From: Desulfarculaceae bacterium
GTDB taxonomy: Bacteria > Desulfobacterota > Desulfarculia > Desulfarculales > Desulfarculaceae
Assembly: GCA_020444545.1 (NCBI GenBank)
Contig: JAHLKT010000003.1
Location: 248,001-312,000 of the forward strand
Length of the DNA stretch: 64,000 nt
Reading direction: 5' to 3'
Shown: positions 16,927 to 24,121 of the stretch, one piece after another
Numbering within the stretch: the first letter of the stretch is position 1
How the letters are laid out: every line of letters begins with the position of its first letter
The notes under the pieces: generated by a model
The model's database searches: none
Told to the model about the DNA's origin: nothing
Seen by the model: only the letters and a program-made list of their open reading frames with translations
Position numbers and translations under genes: made by a program

Positions 16927-17256
16927 ATGGCTCGAGTAACGGTGGAAGACTGCCTGCGCGAGGTGCCCAACCGCTTCTCCCTGGTGCATTTGGCCGCCAA
17001 GCGGGTGCGCCAGCTCCGGGAGGGCGCGCCGCCCATGATCCAGGTGAAGAACAAGGAGATCGTGGTGGCCCTCAGGGAGATCGCCGCTGGCGACGTATAC
17101 CCTGTGAGCGCCGCCGAGGCCGAGAAGGAACGCGCCGAGGCCGAGGCCCGCGAGCGCGACCGCCTGGCTCAGGCCCAGCAGGCCCTGGAAGCGGCCCAGG
17201 AGGCCGGCGAGGCCCTGGAAGAGGCCGTGGAAGAGCTGAAAGACGAAGACAAATAG
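16927..17256 (+). CDS. rpoZ: RNA polymerase omega subunit
   Basis: A 109-residue omega subunit, which supports assembly of beta-prime into RNA polymerase. The N-terminal core is typical: [26 protein letters not shown] and [11 protein letters not shown]. The C-terminal half (about 65-109) is a long Glu/Ala-rich helix, longer than in E. coli. An AAAGGAT site lies ahead of the ATG. It follows the DUF4340 gene by only 12 bp, so it may be co-transcribed with the ABC operon, an unusual setting as rpoZ more often sits by gmk or spoT. Confidence 0.95.
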   Translation: MARVTVEDCLREVPNRFSLVHLAAKRVRQLREGAPPMIQVKNKEIVVALREIAAGDVYPVSAAEAEKERAEAEARERDRLAQAQQALEAAQEAGEALEEAVEELKDEDK

Positions 17257-17283
17257 CCCTGCATTGGCACCATGTCCGCATCA

Positions 17284-18447
17284 ATGAGTAAACGCTGCTA
17301 TTACGAGATCTTGGAGGTCGAGCGCACCGCCGACCACGAGACCATCAAGAAGGCCTATCGCCGCATGGCCATGGAGTGTCATCCGGACCGCAACCCGGAC
17401 GACCCCGAGGCCGAAAACCGCTTCAAGGAGGCCTCCGAGGCCTACCAGGTCCTGAGCGACCCGGAGAAGCGCCAGCTCTACGACACCTATGGTCACGACG
17501 GGCTGAAGTCCACCGGCTACCAGGGCTTCAACGGCATGGGCGACATCTTCAGCGCCTTCGGAGACATCTTCGAAGGGTTGTTCGGTTTCGGCGGGCCCAC
17601 CCGCGACCCCGGCGGGCCCCATCCCGGCCGCGACCTGCGCTACGACATGGAGCTGAGCCTGGAGGAGATGGCCAGCGGCCACACCGCCAACATCCAGGTG
17701 CACCGCGAGACCGCCTGCGGCGAATGCGGCGGCAGCGGCCAGGCCGGGGGCGAGGAGCCCCAGGTCTGCTCGGTGTGCGGCGGCCAGGGCCAGGTGGCTC
17801 GGGCCCAGGGCCTGTTCCGGGTGGTCACCACCTGCCCCCAGTGCCGGGGCGAAGGCCGGGTGGTCACCGACCCCTGCCCCGAGTGCCGAGGCCGGGGCCG
17901 GGTGCGCGAGCAAAAGGAACTCACCGTGCAGGTGCCCGCGGGCATCGAGCACGGCCAGCGCCTGCGCATGCGTAGTGAGGGCGAGGGCGGCTACGCCGGC
18001 GGCCCCCACGGCGACCTCTACGTGGTGCTGCATCAGATGCAGCACCCGGTGTTCGAGCGCCAGGGCAACGACCTCTACCGCCGCCTGGAGGTGAGCATGT
18101 TCCAGGCCGCCCTGGGCCAGGAGGTGGGGGTGGCCAGCCTCATCGACGGCGAGGTGCCCCTGGAGATTCCCGCCGGGGCCGACACCGGCGAGATGCTGCG
18201 CATAAAGGGCCTGGGCATGCCCAAGCTGCGCTCCGGCCGCCGGGGCGACATGTACGTGCAGCTCGTCGTGCGCACCCCGCGCAAGCTGAGCAAGGCCCAG
18301 CGCGAGCTCATGGAGCAGGCCATGGCCCTGGGAGACCAGGAGGCCGCTCCCCTGCTGGGCGAAAACGGCGGCGAGGAAAGCGCCGAGGAGCCCAAGGGCA
18401 AGGGCAAGAAGAGAAAGAAAAAGCGCGGCCTGTTCTCCCGGGACTAG
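17284..18447 (+). CDS. dnaJ: Chaperone DnaJ (type I J-domain protein)
   Basis: A 387-residue DnaK co-chaperone. The J domain carries HPD at 33-35, followed by a short Gly/Phe-rich region (about 80-115), four CxxCxGxG-type zinc-finger repeats starting at C145, C162, C184 and C198, and a C-terminal substrate-binding domain ([23 protein letters not shown]). The tail is highly basic ([12 protein letters not shown]). I placed the start at MSKRCYYE because family members begin there; an ATG 12 bases earlier is possible and neither has a good ribosome-binding site. The usual MSKRDYYE reads Cys at the Asp position. dnaK and grpE are not nearby. Confidence 0.93.
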   Translation: MSKRCYYEILEVERTADHETIKKAYRRMAMECHPDRNPDDPEAENRFKEASEAYQVLSDPEKRQLYDTYGHDGLKSTGYQGFNGMGDIFSAFGDIFEGLFGFGGPTRDPGGPHPGRDLRYDMELSLEEMASGHTANIQVHRETACGECGGSGQAGGEEPQVCSVCGGQGQVARAQGLFRVVTTCPQCRGEGRVVTDPCPECRGRGRVREQKELTVQVPAGIEHGQRLRMRSEGEGGYAGGPHGDLYVVLHQMQHPVFERQGNDLYRRLEVSMFQAALGQEVGVASLIDGEVPLEIPAGADTGEMLRIKGLGMPKLRSGRRGDMYVQLVVRTPRKLSKAQRELMEQAMALGDQEAAPLLGENGGEESAEEPKGKGKKRKKKRGLFSRD

Positions 18448-18457
18448 GAGGCGAAAC

Positions 18458-18928
18458 ATGGGCCTTAGTCATCTCGACGACAAGGGCGCCGCCCGCATGG
18501 TGGACGTGGGCGCCAAGCCCATAACCACGCGCCGGGCCGTGGCCGAGGCCTGGGTGGAGCTGGCTCCCGCCACCCTGGAGCTGATCGCCCAGGACGGCCT
18601 GCCCAAGGGCGACGCCCTGGCCGTGGCCCGCCTGGCCGGCATCATGGCTGCCAAGAAGACCCCCGACCTCATCCCCTTGTGCCATCCCCTGCCCCTGAAC
18701 GGCGTCAGCCTGGAGCTGACCCCTCAAGAGGGCGGGGTGCTCATCCAAGCCACCGCCTCCACCAACGCCAACACCGGGGTGGAGATGGAGGCCATGACCG
18801 CCGCGGCCGTGGCCGCCCTGGCCCTGTACGACATGGTAAAGGGCGTGGATCGGGGAGCCCGGCTGGGGAGGGTGCAGTTGCTACTCAAGGAAGGGGGCAA
18901 GAGCGGTCTCTGGCGCCGGGAAGATTAG
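18458..18928 (+). CDS. moaC: Cyclic pyranopterin monophosphate synthase MoaC
   Basis: A 156-residue enzyme of molybdenum cofactor synthesis that converts the MoaA product into cyclic pyranopterin monophosphate. Signatures are complete: LSHLDDKGAARMVDVG, KKTPDLIPLCHPLPL, and GVEMEAMTAAAVAALALYDMVKGVD, which includes the catalytic Asp and Lys. Length is as expected. AGGAGG lies seven bases before the ATG, 10 bp after dnaJ. Molybdopterin enzymes fit an anaerobic respiratory lifestyle. Confidence 0.97.
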   Translation: MGLSHLDDKGAARMVDVGAKPITTRRAVAEAWVELAPATLELIAQDGLPKGDALAVARLAGIMAAKKTPDLIPLCHPLPLNGVSLELTPQEGGVLIQATASTNANTGVEMEAMTAAAVAALALYDMVKGVDRGARLGRVQLLLKEGGKSGLWRRED

Positions 18929-18940
18929 TCCTGCCGCCTC

Positions 18941-18969
18941 TTTACAGCCAGAGGCCCACATGCTAGATT
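18941..18969 (+). promoter_or_regulatory. Candidate promoter for dksA-type gene
   Basis: TTTACA (18941-18946, five of six) and TAGATT (18964-18969, four of six) separated by 17 bp, 42 bp before the ATG at 19012, in the 83-bp gap after moaC. Confidence 0.4.
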
Positions 18970-19011
18970 TACCCGCTATCGTTTTGGTTCCGCTAGCTAC
19001 GGAGTGACGAC

Positions 19012-19374
19012 ATGAACCAGAAAAAGCTCGAGTCTTTCCGCCGCCTTTTGGAGGAAAAGCTGGATGAGCTGCTCAAAGAAGCCGAGCGCACCGTGGCGGG
19101 CATGACCGATAGCAAAGAAAATTTCCCCGACCCCACCGACCGGGCGGCCATGGAGTCGGACCGCAACTTCTTGCTCAGGATCCGCGACCGGGAGCGCAAG
19201 CTCATCAGCAAGATCCGCGAGGCGCTGGAGCGCATCGAGGACGGCTCCTACGGCATCTGCGAATCCTGCGGCGAGGATATCAGCGAAAAGCGCCTCAAGG
19301 CGCGGCCGGTCACCACCCTCTGCATCGACTGCAAGAAGCGCCAAGAGGCCAACGAAAGAGCCCGCGGCCTCTAG
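19012..19374 (+). CDS. dksA: DksA/TraR family RNA polymerase-binding regulator
   Basis: A 120-residue DksA-type protein that would enter the RNA polymerase secondary channel. A long coiled coil (about 1-75) has the tip motif DPTDRA at 40-45, matching the DxxDxA needed for function with ppGpp. A C4 zinc finger follows with C83, C86, C104 and C107 (GICESCGEDI...TTLCIDC). A canonical GERIEDGSYG-like segment precedes the finger. It has its own candidate promoter. Classical DksA is about 150 residues, so this is the shorter delta-proteobacterial type; it might be one of several paralogues. Confidence 0.88.
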   Translation: MNQKKLESFRRLLEEKLDELLKEAERTVAGMTDSKENFPDPTDRAAMESDRNFLLRIRDRERKLISKIREALERIEDGSYGICESCGEDISEKRLKARPVTTLCIDCKKRQEANERARGL

Positions 19375-19434
19375 CACTGCGCCCACCGCGGGCCGGAGGG
19401 GCGGCCACCAGGAAAGCGGGGGCTGATCCAAGCG

Positions 19435-20832
19435 ATGTTTCAGCAGCGGCTCAAGTTCTTCCGCTCCATCCTCTACATGGGCGATCTCGCCCTGGTGGCG
19501 CTCTGTTGGTTCGGCGCCTACTTCGTGCGCTTCTATCTGCCCATCGTGCCCGTCACCAAGGGCGTCCCCGCTCTTAGCCTCTACATAATGCTCTTTCTGG
19601 TGGTGCTCATCGATTTCGCGGTGGTGCTGCCGGTCAGCGGGCTATACAAGCGCCCCTGGGCGGGCACGGGCCATGCCCTGTGGCCGGTGCTCCGGGCCGT
19701 CTTGGTGGGCGTGGTGGTGGCCATCACCCTCACCTGGTTCCTCAGGCCCTACGACTTCAGCCGCCTGGTGTTTTTGCAATTTTTCGTGTTCACCTGCCTG
19801 GCCCTGCTCATATACCGCCCGGTGCTGCGCCACTTCTGGCGGCGGGCCTACCCCGAGAACGCGGGGGAGCGCGTGTTGATCGTGGGCGCGGGCGATCTGG
19901 CCCGGCAGGTGGCGGCCAACGTCCGGGCCAACCCGGTGCTGGGCCTGAGCCTGGCGGGCTTCCTCACCCGCGACCGGGGCAAGGTAGGCCGGGAGATCGA
20001 GGGCCTGCCCATATTGGGCCACTTCAGCCAGACCGGGGACATCGCGGCTTCCCACCACGTCCAGGTGGTGATCATCGCCCTGCCCCTGGAGGCCCACGAG
20101 GACCTGCCGGTTATCCTGGAGGGGCTCTCCCAGGAGATGGTGGACGTGCGCATCGTGCCCGACCTCTACCGTTTCATGAGCTTGGGAAGCACGGTGGAGT
20201 CCTTCGAGGGGATGCCCATCATCGGCCTCCGGGGCAGCCGCCTGGAGGGCTGGCCCCGGGTGTTCAAGCGCGCGGTGGACGTGGTGGGCTCCCTGGCCCT
20301 GATCACCCTGTTCAGCCCCCTGATGGTGCTCATCGCCATATTGGTTAAGCTCACTTCGCGGGGCCCGGTGCTCTACCGCCAGCGGCGCATGGGCCTGGAC
20401 GGGGTGGAGTTCATGATGCTCAAGTTCCGCTCCATGCGCCCCAAGGCCGAGGCCGAGACCGGGGCGGTGTGGGCCTCGCCCGACGACCCCCGCCGCACCC
20501 CCCTGGGCAAGATACTGCGCAAGACCTCCCTGGACGAGCTGCCCCAGTTCTTCAATGCCCTCAAAGGCGAGATGAGCCTGGTGGGCCCCCGCCCCGAGCG
20601 GCCGGAGCTGATCCAGGAGTTCCGCAGCCAGATTCCGGGCTACATGCTTAGGCATATGGTCAAGGCGGGCATCACCGGCTGGGCCCAGATAAACGGCTGG
20701 CGGGGCAACACCGACCTGAACAAGCGCATCGAGCACGACCTGTACTATATTGAAAACTGGTCGCTGTGGTTCGACCTCAAGATCATGCTGCTCACCCCCT
20801 TCCGGGGCCTGATCAGCCCCCATGCCTACTAG
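19435..20832 (+). CDS. Undecaprenyl-phosphate sugar phosphotransferase (initiating enzyme)
   Basis: A 465-residue polyprenyl glycosylphosphotransferase of the WbaP/WcaJ family that begins polysaccharide repeat synthesis by moving a sugar phosphate onto undecaprenyl phosphate. There are four N-terminal membrane helices (about 10-130), a Rossmann-like CoA-binding domain (VLIVGAGDLARQVAANV, about 140-245), then a re-entrant helix and the catalytic domain with KFRSMR, LRKTSLDELPQFFNALKGE, SLVGPRPERPE and GITGWAQINGWRG. The arrangement is that of full-length PHPTs. First gene of the polysaccharide locus; the sugar (Glc or Gal) cannot be told. Confidence 0.93.
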   Translation: MFQQRLKFFRSILYMGDLALVALCWFGAYFVRFYLPIVPVTKGVPALSLYIMLFLVVLIDFAVVLPVSGLYKRPWAGTGHALWPVLRAVLVGVVVAITLTWFLRPYDFSRLVFLQFFVFTCLALLIYRPVLRHFWRRAYPENAGERVLIVGAGDLARQVAANVRANPVLGLSLAGFLTRDRGKVGREIEGLPILGHFSQTGDIAASHHVQVVIIALPLEAHEDLPVILEGLSQEMVDVRIVPDLYRFMSLGSTVESFEGMPIIGLRGSRLEGWPRVFKRAVDVVGSLALITLFSPLMVLIAILVKLTSRGPVLYRQRRMGLDGVEFMMLKFRSMRPKAEAETGAVWASPDDPRRTPLGKILRKTSLDELPQFFNALKGEMSLVGPRPERPELIQEFRSQIPGYMLRHMVKAGITGWAQINGWRGNTDLNKRIEHDLYYIENWSLWFDLKIMLLTPFRGLISPHAY

Positions 20833-20844
20833 AGTGGCGATTCG

Positions 20845-21627
20845 ATGCGCTTCACGTCCCATTTAGCCGAACTCGCCCACAACAAAGGGCTCCTTTGGGC
20901 CCTGACCACCCGCGAGCTCAAGGGCCGCTACCGGGGCTCGCTGTTCGGTTTCCTGTGGACCTTCCTGAACCCGCTGATGCTCCTGGGGGTCTACGCCCTG
21001 GTCTTCTCGGTGTACTTCCGGGTGCAGATGGACCACTACGCGGTGTTCATGTTCACCGGCCTGTTGCCCTGGGTGTTCTTCTCCCAGAGCCTCAACGAGG
21101 GGGCCGGGGCCATCACCGATGGCGGCAGCCTGGTCACGAAAGTGCTGTTCCCATTGCAGATACTGCCCGCGGTCAAGGTGGCGGCCAACTTCGTGAACTA
21201 CCTCTTGAGCCTGCCCATCCTCTTCGCCTTTTTCATCGCCGACGGCGTGGCCTTTCACTGGACCATGTTCGGCTTCCTTATCGTGGCCACGGTGCACCTG
21301 GCGTTCACCTACGCCCTGGCCGTGCTGCTTTCGGCGGCCAACGTGTTTCTCAGGGACACCAAACACATCATCGGCAACCTCCTGACCCTGTGGTTCTTCC
21401 TCACCCCCATCCTCTACCCCCTGGCCCAGGTGCCCCAGGCCTTTAGGCCCCTGGTCTACCTGAACCCAGCGGCGGTGATCACCCTGGCCTATCACGACGT
21501 GTTCTTCTGGGGGCGCTGGCCCGCCTGGGGCCCGCTGGCCGGAGTGGCGGCGCTCAGCCTGGTTCTGTTGTTCGTGGCCGTGGTAATCTTCGAAAACCAC
21601 AAGGAGTACTTCGCCGAGAAGATATGA
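20845..21627 (+). CDS. Polysaccharide ABC transporter permease (Wzm-like)
   Basis: A 260-residue ABC-2 permease for lipid-linked O-antigen or exopolysaccharide export. It has the family N-terminus (LLWALTTRELKGRYRGSLFGFLWTFLNPL) and about six transmembrane helices, with FLRDTKHIIGNLL and LTPILYPL near the C-terminal half. It overlaps the ATPase gene by 4 bp (ATGA). Starts 12 bp after the initiating transferase. With the next gene it makes a Wzm/Wzt exporter, so this is an ABC-dependent rather than Wzx/Wzy-type locus. Confidence 0.93.
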   Translation: MRFTSHLAELAHNKGLLWALTTRELKGRYRGSLFGFLWTFLNPLMLLGVYALVFSVYFRVQMDHYAVFMFTGLLPWVFFSQSLNEGAGAITDGGSLVTKVLFPLQILPAVKVAANFVNYLLSLPILFAFFIADGVAFHWTMFGFLIVATVHLAFTYALAVLLSAANVFLRDTKHIIGNLLTLWFFLTPILYPLAQVPQAFRPLVYLNPAAVITLAYHDVFFWGRWPAWGPLAGVAALSLVLLFVAVVIFENHKEYFAEKI

Positions 21628-22868
21628 GCGACCCGGCTGCCATAGAAGTAAAGGGCCTGGTGAAGCGCTTTCGCCGCGAGATGCTCAAGCGCGATTACAC
21701 CACCTGGAAGACCCTTTTGCTGCGCCCCTTCCAGAAGCGGGGGCCGGACGACTATCTCACCGTGCTGGACGGGGTGGACCTGAGCGTGTCGCCGGGGCGG
21801 ACCCTGGCCATCATCGGCGAGAACGGCTCGGGCAAGTCCACCATGCTCAAGATTCTGGCCGGCATCTACAAGGCCGACCAGGGCACGGTGGAGGTGCGCG
21901 GCCGGGTGAGTAGCCTCATCGAGCTGGGCGCGGGCTTCCATCCCGAGTTCAGCGGCCGGGAGAATATCTTCCTTAACGGCACCATCCTGGGGCTGAGCAA
22001 GAAGGAGATCCAGGCCCGCTTCGAGGACATCGTGGAGTACTCGGGCCTGGGCGATTTTATCGAGGCCCCGGTGAGGACCTACAGCTCGGGCATGTACGTG
22101 CGCCTGGGCTTCGCCGTGGCGGTGAACGTTGACCCGGACGTGCTCTTGGTTGACGAGGTGCTGGCCGTGGGCGACGAGGCTTTCGCCCACAAGTGCGAGA
22201 CCAAGCTGAACCAGTTCCGCGCCGCCGGCAAGACCATCGTGCTGGTGAGCCACGACCTCATCGCGGTGAAGAAGTTCGCCGACGAGGTGGTGTGGCTGGA
22301 CAACGGCAAGGTGGCCGCCCAGGGCGAGCCGGCCATGGTCATCGACGCCTACCGCCAGGGAGTGGCCCGGCGCGAGGACCAGGCCGGGCGCGAACGGGCC
22401 AAGGCCAGGAGCGGCCTGGACCCCAAGCGGCGCTGGGGCCAGGGCGAGGTGGAGATAACCGGGGTGCGCCTGCTGGACGATGGCGGCCAAGCCCATGCGG
22501 TGTTCACCAGCGGCAAGCCCCTGAGCCTGGAGATCGACTACGCCATGCGCCAGGAGGTCAGCGACCTGGTCTTCGGGGTGGCGGTGCACAACAGCGCCGG
22601 GGTGCTCTGCTACGGGTCCAACACGGCCATCGACCAGGCCGCCCTGGGCGATCCGCCGCCCGTGGGCACGGTGCGCCTGGAGCTGGAGCGCCTGGACCTG
22701 GTGCAGGGCAGCTATTTGCTGGACGTGGCCGCCCATGCGGCCGACGGTCGGGCCTATGACTATCTGACCCAGGTGGCCGCCTTCGAGGTGCGGGGCGGGC
22801 CGGGCGACGAGGGGGTGTGGCGGCCCCCGCACGCCTGGAGCCTGGCGGCCCGGGGAGAGAGCGCATGA
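21624..22868 (+). CDS. Polysaccharide ABC transporter ATPase with C-terminal glycan-binding domain (Wzt-like)
   Basis: A 414-residue ATPase. The nucleotide-binding domain has Walker A GENGSGKST (65-73), the gate region SLIELGAGFHPEFSGRENI, signature YSSGMYVRLGFAVAV, Walker B VLLVDEVLAVGD and switch VSHDL. After about residue 265 comes a beta-rich domain (EITGVRLLDD, LSLEIDYAM, LVFGVAVHNSAGVLCYGSNT, GSYLLDVAAH), matching the carbohydrate-binding domain that lets some Wzt proteins recognise the terminal modification of the finished chain. That predicts a capping enzyme, and the next gene, a methyltransferase overlapping by ATGA, fits. Confidence 0.93.
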   Translation: MSDPAAIEVKGLVKRFRREMLKRDYTTWKTLLLRPFQKRGPDDYLTVLDGVDLSVSPGRTLAIIGENGSGKSTMLKILAGIYKADQGTVEVRGRVSSLIELGAGFHPEFSGRENIFLNGTILGLSKKEIQARFEDIVEYSGLGDFIEAPVRTYSSGMYVRLGFAVAVNVDPDVLLVDEVLAVGDEAFAHKCETKLNQFRAAGKTIVLVSHDLIAVKKFADEVVWLDNGKVAAQGEPAMVIDAYRQGVARREDQAGRERAKARSGLDPKRRWGQGEVEITGVRLLDDGGQAHAVFTSGKPLSLEIDYAMRQEVSDLVFGVAVHNSAGVLCYGSNTAIDQAALGDPPPVGTVRLELERLDLVQGSYLLDVAAHAADGRAYDYLTQVAAFEVRGGPGDEGVWRPPHAWSLAARGESA

Positions 22869-24118
22869 GCGGCGAGACGAGCAAACCCGGCGTGGACCTG
22901 GAGGCCATCCTGGCCGAGGTGGACGCGGCGGTGGAGGAAAAGAAGGCCTCCGGCTATTACGACCCGGCCGAGCTTCGGCGGGTGGAGGAGGCGGCCCTGG
23001 CCGCGCGCAGCCTAGACGACGAGCCGGGCAACCTGATGAAGCTGCACCACGCCAAGCTCAAGGAGCTGTGGGAGCCCACCGGCTGGGGGGTTTCCACCCA
23101 CCGCGCCGGGGCCAAGGGCAAGCTGATCCTGGGGCTCAAGAAGCTCATCTACAAGCTGAGCCGCTTTCCCATGAGCGTATGGCTGGCCCGCCAGGCCCGC
23201 TTCAACGACGAGACGGTGCATTTGATCACCGTGCTCCTGCCGCTCATAGCCAATGTGCGCTCCCGTTTGCCCCAGGCCGAGAAGCGCCTGGATCAGATGG
23301 AGCTGGCCCTGGCCCGCACCGCCCCGCGCGTGGAGGCTCTGCTGGCCCGTTTGGAGGAGGTGGTCGCGGCCCAGGAGGCCAAGGGCGAGGCCGCTCCCGG
23401 CGCCGCCGCCGAGGTGCGCCGGGCCCGCTTCCAGAGCCGGGGCGCGGCCTACCTGGATTTCGAGAACCAGCACCGGGGCGAGCGCGAGCTGATCAAAGAG
23501 CGCCAGAGCGTTTATCTGCCCATCTTCGCCAAGAGCGTGACCCCGCAGGCGCCCCTGCTGGACATCGGCTGCGGCCGGGGCGAGTTTCTGGAGGCGGCCA
23601 AAGAGGCTGGGCTCGCGGCCAAGGGCCTGGAGCTCAACCCCGAGATGGTGGCCCTGGGGCGCGGGCGCGGCCTGGATATCGCCGAAGGCGACATCATCGA
23701 GCATCTGCGCAGCCTGCCCGACGGCAGCCTGGGCGGCATCCTCATGGCCCAGCTCATCGAGCACCTGAGCTACGACGAGCTCAGCGAGGCGGTGAGCCTG
23801 GCCGTGGCCAAGCTGGCCGAGGGCGGCTGGCTCATCGCCGAGACGGTGAACCCCGCCTGCCTGAGCACCCTGGCCGGGGCTTTTTATCTGGACCTGACCC
23901 ACAACAAGCCCATCCACCCCGAGGCGGCGCGCTTCCTGTGGAAGTGGGCCGGGCTGCGGGACATAGAGGTGCTCTATCTCTCGCCCTACCCCGAGCAGTA
24001 CCGCTTGCCCGCCTCGCCGGAACAAACCCCCACGGCCCAAGCCATGAACCAGGCGGTCAAGCAGCTCAACGACCTGCTCTATTCTTATCAGGACTACGCG
24101 GTGGTGGGGCGCAAGTAG
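22865..24118 (+). CDS. SAM-dependent methyltransferase with coiled coil (possible chain terminator)
   Basis: A 417-residue protein. An N-terminal region (about 1-125) contains LWEPTGWGVSTHRAG and a basic amphipathic FNDETVHLI stretch seen in other polysaccharide-locus enzymes. A coiled coil follows (about 130-180, LDQMELALARTAPRVEALLARLEE), then a class I methyltransferase domain with motif I LLDIGCGRGEFL, acidic LELNPEM and the LIEHL motif after GGILMAQ. The layout resembles WbdD-like chain terminators, where a coiled coil sets chain length, but I see no kinase domain, and this coil precedes the catalytic domain. Its position between Wzt and the glycosyltransferases supports a capping role; this is inference. 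Confidence 0.82.
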   Translation: MSGETSKPGVDLEAILAEVDAAVEEKKASGYYDPAELRRVEEAALAARSLDDEPGNLMKLHHAKLKELWEPTGWGVSTHRAGAKGKLILGLKKLIYKLSRFPMSVWLARQARFNDETVHLITVLLPLIANVRSRLPQAEKRLDQMELALARTAPRVEALLARLEEVVAAQEAKGEAAPGAAAEVRRARFQSRGAAYLDFENQHRGERELIKERQSVYLPIFAKSVTPQAPLLDIGCGRGEFLEAAKEAGLAAKGLELNPEMVALGRGRGLDIAEGDIIEHLRSLPDGSLGGILMAQLIEHLSYDELSEAVSLAVAKLAEGGWLIAETVNPACLSTLAGAFYLDLTHNKPIHPEAARFLWKWAGLRDIEVLYLSPYPEQYRLPASPEQTPTAQAMNQAVKQLNDLLYSYQDYAVVGRK

Positions 24119-24121
24119 GCC

